A stretch of 15,550 nt of DNA from Robiginitomaculum sp. Lineage in GTDB: Bacteria > Pseudomonadota > Alphaproteobacteria > Caulobacterales > Maricaulaceae. Under the pieces are notes generated by a model. That model saw nothing but the letters and a program-made list of their open reading frames with translations. It made no database searches and was not told the origin of the DNA. The stretch is from contig JALSYJ010000101.1 in the NCBI GenBank assembly GCA_027071965.1, forward strand, positions 1 through 15,550, written 5' to 3'. Position 1 is the stretch's first letter. Each line of letters starts with the position of its first letter. Position numbers and translations under genes: made by a program. This document shows, one piece after another, positions 1 to 6,274 of this stretch.

Positions 1-370
1 GCTCAGAAGTAATGCTTAACCCGGCGGCAGCCATGTGCGCCTTGTCATCCTTAACCGCCTGCAATACGGCTTCGATATTGGGCAAAACCAGAAACTCTGC
101 CCTAACCCCCAAATGCTGTGCATAGGCATTTGACAGATCATACTCAAACCCGGCCAGACCATCACCACCTTCAAAATACGTAGTTGGTGCATTGGTGGTG
201 GCCACGCGCAACACCCCGCTTTGCTCTATTTCGCGCAGAATTGATCCCTTACGAGCAGAGCTGTTTTCACACCCGGCCAGCAATAACAGCAGGATTAACG
301 CCATGATAAGCGCACCTGTTACATGATATCGGCGTATGAACTGACGTGCAATTGAGGAAAAAAATATCAT
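1..370 (-). CDS. mltF: Membrane-bound lytic murein transglycosylase F, N-terminal part (cut by window edge)
   Basis: About 123 N-terminal residues are visible; the rest lies beyond base 1. MltF proteins are outer-membrane lipoproteins with an N-terminal solute-binding-like domain and a C-terminal lytic transglycosylase domain that cleaves peptidoglycan. Visible here are a basic n-region (RQFIRR), a hydrophobic stretch ending in the lipobox LLAGC, then LRVATTNAPTTYFEG, GFEYDLSNAYAQHLGV and a run ending AAAGLSIT, which match the start of the MltF solute-binding domain in order and spacing. Start: ATG at 370-368 gives a normal lipoprotein signal; an internal ATG at 304-302 has a better ribosome site (AGGTG) but would leave only two residues before the hydrophobic core, so I prefer 370. 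The start codon overlaps that of the divergent gene. The catalytic domain is not in view, so a plain solute-binding lipoprotein remains possible. Confidence 0.72.
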   Translation of the reverse strand, partial: MIFFSSIARQFIRRYHVTGALIMALILLLLLAGCENSSARKGSILREIEQSGVLRVATTNAPTTYFEGGDGLAGFEYDLSNAYAQHLGVRAEFLVLPNIEAVLQAVKDDKAHMAAAGLSITSE

Positions 371-905
371 GGCCAAAGCTGAATTCCATAAAAATCAACG
401 GGTTTATGTCGAGCCCGTTGGAACCTGGGCGGTCATTGAACAGATAAAACCGCACTGGGTCAAAGATGTTCCTGAACCATTACGCATTACCTACGAAGTT
501 GGTCTTGGCCGTGACTTTAAGGCAGAAGAGCTCTCAGCGGAAGCCCGTGATGAAACTGCTGAACATGCCTTGCAGGAAAACTGGCGGGTACAGCGCGCTA
601 AAAACAAATGGCAAACGGCTGAAGAATGTGCCGGACACCCCTTCCCCGGCACCTTCCCGGTGGTAATTACTGATAATCAGGATTGGGGCGGATGGCGCAC
701 GCCGGGGGCAGAATATGACCGCAATCCTGACAGGGTGGAGTTTCAGGCCAAGGTAATGGCCAGTAGCCTGCGCTTACTTGGCATTGCCAAGCGCCTTTAT
801 CAAAATATATCCCGCGACAGTGCCAATGCCTCGGCGGAATTGATGGAACTGGCCAAAGAGGCAGAACAAATTATTCGCTATGTGGAGGATCGTCCGGCGC
901 GCTAA
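369..905 (+). CDS. Conserved hypothetical protein (alphaproteobacterial type)
   Basis: 178 residues, soluble, with no signal peptide or membrane segment. The start ATG is backed by GAGG at 354-357 in a purine-rich leader. The N-terminal half (FHKNQRVYVEPVGTWAVIEQI) looks like a small beta-rich domain. The centre has a Trp/Gly-rich stretch (TDNQDWGGWRTPGAEYDRNP), and the C-terminal 50 residues are predicted helical (AKVMASSLRLLGIAKRLYQ, then an acidic helix). The overall look resembles uncharacterised proteins I have seen in alphaproteobacteria with the same WGGWR-type centre, but no function is known to me. It is divergent from mltF with overlapping start codons, and is followed 82 bp later by the Kazal gene, which has its own promoter candidate. 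I see no catalytic motif. Confidence 0.8.
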   Translation: MAKAEFHKNQRVYVEPVGTWAVIEQIKPHWVKDVPEPLRITYEVGLGRDFKAEELSAEARDETAEHALQENWRVQRAKNKWQTAEECAGHPFPGTFPVVITDNQDWGGWRTPGAEYDRNPDRVEFQAKVMASSLRLLGIAKRLYQNISRDSANASAELMELAKEAEQIIRYVEDRPAR

Positions 906-940
906 CGGCCATATGATACCGGGCCACAACCCTGCGCGAA

Positions 941-968
941 TTGCAAATATTGCGATTTTGTGTATACT
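941..968 (+). promoter_or_regulatory. Candidate sigma-70-type promoter for the Kazal gene
   Basis: TTGCAA at 941-946 and TATACT at 963-968 are separated by 16 bp. A start about 7 nt downstream would give a very short leader of about 13 nt that begins at the ribosome-binding run AAGGGGG (975-981) before the ATG at 988. Found by eye only; the -35 matches the consensus at 4 of 6 positions. Confidence 0.4.
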
Positions 969-987
969 GACGGGCAAGGGGGTGGCC

Positions 988-1929
988 ATGAGACAGTTAT
1001 TACTTAGCCTTTTTCTTGTACTATCAGCAGGTTTTGCCGGCAAGGCACTGGCAAATAAAGCGCCGGCTTATCTTGCCAGCAATACATCACTGGTTAATCT
1101 CGCCGCCCAGACATTAAAGGGAAGAGTTTGCCCAAGGGACTATAATCCGGTTTGCGCCCGAACTGATGACGGTAAAACGAAAACCTTTAACAACAGATGC
1201 CTGGCCTCTGGCGCCACTATTATTTCGCAAGGGGCATGCCCATCCAGGCTATCCACAGGGTCAACATGTCCCGAAGGCTCTATCAAAACACGAGGGGGCC
1301 TATGCGTACCGACAGGGCCTGGAGCCTCACGCTGTGAGCAGGGCTTTTTCAAAAACAGTCGTGGGAACTGTGTGCCAACAAGGCCTGAAACCCCACGCTG
1401 TGAACAGGGATTTTTCAAAAACAATCGTGGAAACTGCGTGCCAACAAGGCCTGAAACCTCACGCTGTGAACAGGGGTTTTTCAAAAACAATCGTGGGAAC
1501 TGCGTGCCAACAAGGCCTGAAACCCCACGCTGTGAACAGGGGTTTTTCAAAAGCAGTCGTGGAAACTGCGTGCCAACAAGGCCTGAAACCTCCCGCTGTG
1601 AGCAGGGATTTTTCAAAAACAGTCGTGGAAACTGCGTGCCCCAGCCGCCAAGAGAAACCAGACCATGCCCTGAAAACTACGCGCCGGTTTGCGGTCTGGA
1701 TCCATCGGGTAATGAAAAAACCTATTCCAATATGTGCCAATTGCGAAACCAGGGCGGTGATGCTATCTACAAAGGTACATGCACGAATACCCCAGATAAT
1801 CAGGCAGCATGCCCACGCACCTATTCCCCGGTCTGCGCCTTGTCCAACGGTCGAAGAACGACGTACAATAATGATTGCGAGCGCAAAAAAGCAAATGCAC
1901 GATTGTTACACAGGGGCCAGTGTCGCTAA
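988..1929 (+). CDS. Secreted Kazal-type protease inhibitor with five Cys repeats
   Basis: 313 residues. The reading frame opens at 880, but ATG 988 has a strong ribosome site (AGGGGG) and starts a clean signal peptide (MRQLLLSLFLVLSAGFAGKALA, cut after A22), so I place the start there. Domains: a Kazal-like unit at about 48-84 (CPRDYNPVC ... NNRC ... GAC), five 22-residue repeats at 115-224 with core RCEQGFFKNSRGNCVP, then two more Kazal-like units at about 227-265 (YAPVCG ... TYSNMC) and 275-312 (YSPVCA ... TYNNDC). Each Kazal unit has four cysteines instead of the classical six, as is common in bacterial members. Kazal domains bind and block serine proteases, so a role against external or host proteases is the natural inference; the target cannot be read from the sequence. 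The repeats are probably disulfide-linked spacers. The gene is monocistronic and ends against repeat array A. Confidence 0.85.
   Translation: MRQLLLSLFLVLSAGFAGKALANKAPAYLASNTSLVNLAAQTLKGRVCPRDYNPVCARTDDGKTKTFNNRCLASGATIISQGACPSRLSTGSTCPEGSIKTRGGLCVPTGPGASRCEQGFFKNSRGNCVPTRPETPRCEQGFFKNNRGNCVPTRPETSRCEQGFFKNNRGNCVPTRPETPRCEQGFFKSSRGNCVPTRPETSRCEQGFFKNSRGNCVPQPPRETRPCPENYAPVCGLDPSGNEKTYSNMCQLRNQGGDAIYKGTCTNTPDNQAACPRTYSPVCALSNGRRTTYNNDCERKKANARLLHRGQCR
1330..1659 (+). repeat. Five in-frame 66-bp tandem repeats inside the Kazal gene
   Basis: Units at 1330-1395, 1396-1461, 1462-1527, 1528-1593 and 1594-1659 each encode 22 residues (core RCEQGFFKNSRGNCVP plus a TRPET linker). They differ mostly by silent or conservative changes (AAC/AGC, GGG/GGA, CCA/TCA/TCC). 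The fifth ends in a diverged linker (QPPRET). Such similarity at DNA level points to recent duplication and likely copy-number variation between strains. The repeats also keep other frames open on both strands, which creates spurious ORFs. Confidence 0.95.
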
Positions 1930-2154
1930 ACAAGCATTTTCGGCCAATATGGGAAGCTCTCTCTTGTGTCCTACCGCGACGGCAAGCCTCGCTACTTGAG
2001 GACGGGTTTTGCGGTTGAATAAATGCGATAAACAAAGATTTGCATTGCAAGCAAAAGTGGGGAGTCTTTACTTCTCCTACCGCTTCGCTGCTTGAGGAGT
2101 CTTTATTTCTCCTACCGCGACGGCAAGCCTCGCTACTTGAGGAGTCTTTACTTG
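1930..2154 (+). repeat. Hairpin repeat array A (composite element)
   Basis: Fills the whole gap between the stop codons of the convergent Kazal and small secreted genes. Reading with the Kazal gene: leader (1930-1968), hairpin unit 1969-2002, middle segment (2003-2041), degenerate second leader (2042-2074, keeping GCAAAAGTGGGG), hairpin unit 2075-2098, linker (GTCTTTATTTC), hairpin unit 2110-2143, final linker. Every hairpin unit has the frame TCCTACCGC-core-GCTACTTGAGGA (G for A in the second); cores are 13 nt (first and third) or TTC (second). The outer ends TCCT/AGGA pair. The 13-nt core folds as GCGA-c-GGC-aa-GCC-TCGC. The same element in the same order is found at 8874-9180. I do not recognise a named family; a REP/BIME-like element or a 3'-end regulatory module are the best guesses. 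Confidence 0.85.
1968..2010 (+). terminator. Possible intrinsic terminator within array A
   Basis: GTCCT (1968-1972) pairs with AGGAC (1999-2003), enclosing the inner stem GCGA/TCGC plus GGC/GCC, and is followed at once by GGGTTTT (2004-2010). It lies about 40 bp after the Kazal stop, in sense with it. The T-run is short, so this may act by folding more than by classical termination. Confidence 0.35.
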
Positions 2155-2526
2155 TCAATAAATCGCAGCCCCGGTCAGTTTGCGACAATCCGACCCCTGA
2201 CAGCCGGGAACGCTCTTATAGTCATGGGTATCAAACCATATTCGTAATTTTTTGTTGCTGGTCTGTGCGCCAAGAAGGACTTGCAAAGTATAATCAACTT
2301 GTTTTGAATTCCTACTTGCAATTGCCATAGCATAATAACGGATATCTTTGGTAAATGCTTTTTTAGGATCTGGTTTGCATTTAACGTGAATACGGTTCGA
2401 AAACACGGCTACTGAATCAGGAACGCAAACCCTGCTATTTATTCGCGGCTCATTTGCATCGCTTGGTGTTGACGTAAAAAACAAACTAATAACAGCAATC
2501 ATTCCTAATTTGATACAGTTATTCAT
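2155..2526 (-). CDS. Small secreted four-cysteine protein, unknown function
   Basis: 123 residues. Start ATG 2526-2524 has a very strong ribosome site (GGAGG, 5 bp before the ATG); the longer frame would need a TTG at 2538 and is unlikely. A signal peptide (MNNCIKLGMIAVISLFFTSTPSDA) probably cuts before NEPRI. The mature part has four cysteines (RVC, VKC, PGC, DCR), which could form two disulfides, and the pattern NRIHVKC ... IRYYAMAIAS ... YTLQVLLGAQ ... LRIWFDTHDY ... GCQGSDCRKL. This resembles a family of small exported proteins of unknown role, with an Ile-Arg-Tyr-Tyr/Phe-Ala strand, a helix ending in a short Ala/Gln turn, and GC..xDCR at the end. It is convergent with the Kazal gene and separated from it only by repeat array A; its stop codon touches the last linker of the array. 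Confidence 0.78.
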   Translation of the reverse strand: MNNCIKLGMIAVISLFFTSTPSDANEPRINSRVCVPDSVAVFSNRIHVKCKPDPKKAFTKDIRYYAMAIASRNSKQVDYTLQVLLGAQTSNKKLRIWFDTHDYKSVPGCQGSDCRKLTGAAIY

Positions 2527-2559
2527 GTTAACCTCCAATATAAGTCCTCCGAACTATTA

Positions 2560-2588
2560 AAATTACTATGCGGAACATACCCGGTCAA
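2560..2588 (-). promoter_or_regulatory. Candidate promoter for the small secreted gene
   Basis: On the minus strand TTGACC (2588-2583) and TAATTT (2565-2560) are spaced by 17 bp. A start near 2553 would leave a leader of about 27 nt containing the GGAGG ribosome site. Weak -10; by eye only. Confidence 0.35.
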
Positions 2589-2644
2589 CAATACTCATAC
2601 GCGGGTATTACGCTTATTACATGATATGCGATGTCTTGTTATTT

Positions 2645-2718
2645 CCTGCAAACCCTATTACTTCCATGCGCGGTTCCAGGGTATGTGGCCAGATTGATAT
2701 TTAACAGGGTTTGACAGG
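2645..2718. repeat. Imperfect inverted repeat, 16-17 bp arms
   Basis: CCTGCAAACCCTATTA (2645-2660) is matched by the reverse complement of TAACAGGGTTTGACAGG (2702-2718), with one unpaired base and one A/C mismatch, around a 41-bp loop. No obvious T-run follows. It could be a regulator-binding pair, an RNA stem, or the ends of a decayed small insertion. Confidence 0.5.
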
Positions 2719-2868
2719 AACGGCGGACTGTGGTGCCCCCTTATGAGAAACCATTTTGTCCATAACTGCATTTAGGGCATTTTTCAGGATGACCACATTA
2801 CATTAAAGGTCTAGGATCGCCACCTCATTGATTTATCCATTCTGCACAATGACAAGACCGGGATTTAC

Positions 2869-5508
2869 ATGAAAACTGACCTGCGCTCGCCGGTAAAACT
2901 GGCCGATTATCAACCCTTTCCCTTTGAGATAGAACAAACAGAATTATGGTTTGATCTTGATGAAAATGCCACAATAGTCAGGTCAAAATTAAAGCTGGTA
3001 CGCAAGCCGGATATGAACGGGCCACTAATTCTTGATGGCGAGAATCTTGAACTGCTGGAGATCAGACTTGATGGCCGGAAACTAAATGCCCCAGAATATG
3101 AACTGGATGAGCAAAACCTTACCCTGTCACAGCTTGCCGATAAATGCGTGTTGGAAATCACCACCCGGTTTTCACCAAGTCAGAACCTCTCCCTGTCCGG
3201 ATTATATATGTCTGGCGGCAGATTCTGTACCCAGTGCGAGGCTCAAGGCTTTCGCCATATAACCTATTACCCGGATCGCCCCGATGTAATGAGCAGGTTC
3301 GAGGTCTATATAGAAGCCGACACCTCCTTTGCCACCTTGCTTAGCAATGGCAATTTACTTGAACAGGGAATTTTACCAAACCACAGGCATTTTGCACGCT
3401 GGCAGGATCCATTCAAAAAGCCAGCTTATCTGTTCGCGCTAGTTGCCGGCAGTTTTGACCTGGTGGAAGATGAATTTACCACCATGAGCAACCGCATTAT
3501 CCCGTTGCGCATCTATGTAGATCCTGGAGATGCCCATCTGGCAGATTATGCCATGGACGCCCTAAAGCGCTCCATGAAATGGGACGAGGACGTATTCGGG
3601 CGCGAATATGATCTTGATCTGTTTATGATCGTAGCTGTGCGCTCGTTTAACTTTGGCGCCATGGAAAACAAGGGTCTTAATATATTTAATTCCTCTGTTT
3701 TGCTTGCCGATGCCAATACTGCCACCGATGCAGATTTTGAAGCGATTGAAAGCGTCGTTGCCCATGAATATTTTCACAACTGGACAGGTAATCGCATCAC
3801 CTGCCGTGACTGGTTTCAATTGTGCCTCAAAGAAGGACTTACCGTATTTCGCGATCAGGAGTTCAGCGCCGATCAACGAGGCCGTGCCATTTGCCGGATA
3901 AAGGACGTAAAAGCCCTGCGCGCCCGGCAATTCCCCGAAGACAGCGGGCCGCTTGCCCATCCGGTTCGCCCATCGTCTTATCTGGCTATTGATAATTTTT
4001 ATACCGCCACCGTTTATGAAAAAGGTGCAGAATTGATCCGGGCCTTAAAAACCATTCTTGGCGAAAATGATTTTGCCAAAGGCATGGATTATTATTTTGA
4101 AACCTGTGATGGCACTGCCGCCACTATGGAACAGTTTTTGGACTGCTTTGCCAAAACCTCCGGCAGGGGTTTGTCAAAATTCTTGCGCTGGTACGCTCAG
4201 GCTGGACGGCCGATTGTGCGAGTTGATGAACATTGGGACGAGGATAGCAAAACCTTAAAACTAACCTTTAGCCAGCACACCAATCCAACACCGGGAGAAA
4301 CCAAGAAGCAAAACCTGCCAATTCCTATTCGCCTTGGCTTGCAAGGGCTGAACGGGCCGTTAGACTTCATGGTTCAGAACATGCACAGCTCGCCAGTTGA
4401 GGAAACTGTTCTTGTTCTTGAAGACAAACAGGCAAGCTGGACTTTTATCGGTTTGGACGAGCGACCTGTGGTCTCTGTATTTCGGGGTTTTTCTGCACCT
4501 GTTGATGTGGAAATTGCCCGCACTGAACAACAGCAAGCCCATCTCATAGCTCATGATCCTGACTGGTTTACCCGCTGGGAAGAAGCCCAGAAACTCGGCC
4601 GCAGGCAATTGCAACTAATGACCAGCCAGATTGGGCAGGGCTCACCCCCGTCCGTGCAACCGACATATATTGAGGCCATGGGCGCAATTATTCATAATTC
4701 CCGTCTTGATCCGGCATTTGTTGCGCTGGCTGTACAACCGCCTTCAGAAGATGAGATCTTGCAACTGACAGACAATGCCATTCCAAAAGACATTGCTAGT
4801 GCCCGCCATGAACTCATCCGGCAAGTGGTAAAAAACAACAGTGACAGACTCCTGGAATTACAAGAAAAAATCCGTCCAACAGTGCCATTTAGTCCCGATG
4901 CAACAAGTGCAGGGAAACGGGCCTTGGCCAATCAGGCCTTGATCATGATGGCGCATTTGCAAACCAGTGACAGTCAGGAAATGGCGTGGAGGTCATGGCA
5001 GGATGCGGGCAATATGACCGATACTATTGCCGCCCTGCACGCTTTGGACCTTAGTGGATCACAACAGTTTAGAAATGCACTTGATGAGTTCTGCCAACGC
5101 TGGCGCAATACAGCTCTGGTCATGGACAAATGGTTTCAAATACAAGCCTGTGCAACACAGACAACTACCATAGGCCATATCAAAGACCTTCTTGATCATG
5201 CTGATTTTAATCTGGAAAACCCAAACCGGGTGCGTGCGGTTTACATGGCCTTTGCCACAGCAAACCTGCCATTGTTTCATCAAGCAAATGGCGAGGGCTA
5301 TGACTTGCTGGCAGATGGAATTTTGCAGATAGATCGGCAAAATCCGGCGCTGGCAGCCCGGTTAATGGGTGCATTTTCCAGTTGGCGCAAGGTGGAAGCT
5401 GAACGCCGGGAATTGGCTAAAAAGGCCATTGAACGAATTAAAAGCACATCCGGCCTGTCTAAAAATACCTTTGAGATTGCCAGTCGGCATCTGATGGCAA
5501 TAAATTAA
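2869..5508 (+). CDS. pepN: Aminopeptidase N, M1 family zinc metallopeptidase
   Basis: 879 residues, close to E. coli PepN (870). It removes N-terminal residues from peptides in the cytoplasm, in the last steps of protein turnover; no signal peptide is present. The GAMEN substrate-binding motif is at 263-267 (FNFGAMENKG). The zinc site is HEYFH at 299-303 (H299, H303, catalytic E300), with the third ligand E322 in CLKEGLT, 19 residues after H303, the M1 spacing. The tyrosine-bearing stretch TATVYEKGAELIR follows near 380. The N-terminal beta saddle and the helical C-terminal domain are both present at full length, so the gene is intact. The ribosome site is weak (GGG about 8 bp before the ATG). 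It is followed 55 bp downstream by a response regulator and then a PleC-like kinase on the same strand, so co-transcription is possible. Confidence 0.97.
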   Translation: MKTDLRSPVKLADYQPFPFEIEQTELWFDLDENATIVRSKLKLVRKPDMNGPLILDGENLELLEIRLDGRKLNAPEYELDEQNLTLSQLADKCVLEITTRFSPSQNLSLSGLYMSGGRFCTQCEAQGFRHITYYPDRPDVMSRFEVYIEADTSFATLLSNGNLLEQGILPNHRHFARWQDPFKKPAYLFALVAGSFDLVEDEFTTMSNRIIPLRIYVDPGDAHLADYAMDALKRSMKWDEDVFGREYDLDLFMIVAVRSFNFGAMENKGLNIFNSSVLLADANTATDADFEAIESVVAHEYFHNWTGNRITCRDWFQLCLKEGLTVFRDQEFSADQRGRAICRIKDVKALRARQFPEDSGPLAHPVRPSSYLAIDNFYTATVYEKGAELIRALKTILGENDFAKGMDYYFETCDGTAATMEQFLDCFAKTSGRGLSKFLRWYAQAGRPIVRVDEHWDEDSKTLKLTFSQHTNPTPGETKKQNLPIPIRLGLQGLNGPLDFMVQNMHSSPVEETVLVLEDKQASWTFIGLDERPVVSVFRGFSAPVDVEIARTEQQQAHLIAHDPDWFTRWEEAQKLGRRQLQLMTSQIGQGSPPSVQPTYIEAMGAIIHNSRLDPAFVALAVQPPSEDEILQLTDNAIPKDIASARHELIRQVVKNNSDRLLELQEKIRPTVPFSPDATSAGKRALANQALIMMAHLQTSDSQEMAWRSWQDAGNMTDTIAALHALDLSGSQQFRNALDEFCQRWRNTALVMDKWFQIQACATQTTTIGHIKDLLDHADFNLENPNRVRAVYMAFATANLPLFHQANGEGYDLLADGILQIDRQNPALAARLMGAFSSWRKVEAERRELAKKAIERIKSTSGLSKNTFEIASRHLMAIN

Positions 5509-5563
5509 GGCTGCTCTAACTTTTTTTCACTAATGTTTGCAGCTTTGAACAAGAGTTTTGGCC

Positions 5564-6133
5564 ATGATCGGTAAATTACAGATGGATCGGTTGCGCATAC
5601 TCATTGTCGATGACAATGCGCACATGATCAACATTGTCAAAACAATCCTGCGTGGATTTGGAATAAAGCTGTTCTATGAAGCCAAAGATGCCGCCGATGC
5701 CTTTGATCTGGTGCGCAGCGAAGCGCTGGACATGATCATAGTTGACTATCAGATGGAATTGCTTGATGGGCTGGACTTTATCAAACTGGTGCGCACCGGC
5801 GACGATAGCCCTGCACCATTCATTCCAATTATAATGCTAACTGCCTATTCTGAACGCAGCAAGGTTGTGGCCGCCAGAGATGCCGGGGTTACAGAATTTT
5901 GCAACAAGCCGATCAATGCAGAAGAATTATACAAAAAACTGGTGTCAGTAATTGAGCACCCACGGGACTTTGTCCGAACCGCCACTTATTTTGGCCCTGA
6001 CCGCAGGCGGCATGATGACAGTGATCATCCCGGCCCATTTCGCAGAAAAACCGACGAAGGACGCGAAGCCAAAATCGAAAGCGAACAACAAGAAAGCCCA
6101 TCGGGCCCGCAAGTGGTGGATTTTACCAGTTAA
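5564..6133 (+). CDS. Single-domain (CheY-like) response regulator with basic C-terminal tail
   Basis: 189 residues from ATG 5564, chosen because AAGAG lies 8 bp upstream; a TTG at 5558 adds two residues. The receiver domain spans about 9-132: acidic pocket D16/D17 (ILIVDDN), phospho-acceptor D61 (MIIVDYQM), T93 (MLTA) and K115 (CNKPIN), so phosphorylation should work. No DNA-binding or enzymatic output domain follows. The last 55 residues are low-complexity and charged and contain two related motifs, YFGPDRRR (142-149) and GPFRRK, a signature I associate with the C-terminal tails of alphaproteobacterial receiver proteins. It sits 141 bp before the PleC-like kinase, its likely partner. It may act by binding another protein, as DivK does, but it is longer than DivK and should not be equated with it. 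Confidence 0.9.
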   Translation: MIGKLQMDRLRILIVDDNAHMINIVKTILRGFGIKLFYEAKDAADAFDLVRSEALDMIIVDYQMELLDGLDFIKLVRTGDDSPAPFIPIIMLTAYSERSKVVAARDAGVTEFCNKPINAEELYKKLVSVIEHPRDFVRTATYFGPDRRRHDDSDHPGPFRRKTDEGREAKIESEQQESPSGPQVVDFTS

Positions 6134-6274
6134 TCAACAGGTCATGCCGCCAGATATTTAGGCTCAAGACTCATTCAGATGGTTTAATACTATTTACAAA
6201 TTGTGTATCGACAGCATTGACTCTGGTGGATTATCCTGAGCACCGGGAACCGAATCAGTAATGCGGGAACGTCG

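Larger units (their letters stand above)
2527..2868. other. Long intergenic region between divergent genes
   Basis: 342 bp between the start of the small secreted gene (-) and pepN (+). It holds the candidate minus-strand promoter at 2560-2588 and an imperfect inverted repeat at 2645-2718, both listed separately. A perfect TTGACA at 2711-2716 has no matching -10 at 16-18 bp. I see no convincing promoter for pepN, no tRNA, no CDS with a ribosome site, and no copy of the hairpin repeat. Confidence 0.6.

Noticed and set aside
1140..1999. Long open frames on both strands over the Kazal repeats (158, 277 and 93 codons)
   Set aside because: They arise because the 66-bp repeat unit lacks stops in several frames; only the frame from 988 has a ribosome site, signal peptide and recognisable domains.
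2626..2706. Short plus-strand ORF (about 27 codons) in the pepN upstream gap
   Set aside because: No ribosome site and no recognisable features.
2711..2716. Perfect TTGACA as a -35 box for pepN
   Set aside because: No -10-like hexamer at 16-18 bp; the area there is GC-rich. It is part of the right arm of the inverted repeat.
5521..5527. Terminator after pepN (run of seven T)
   Set aside because: No stem precedes the T-run.
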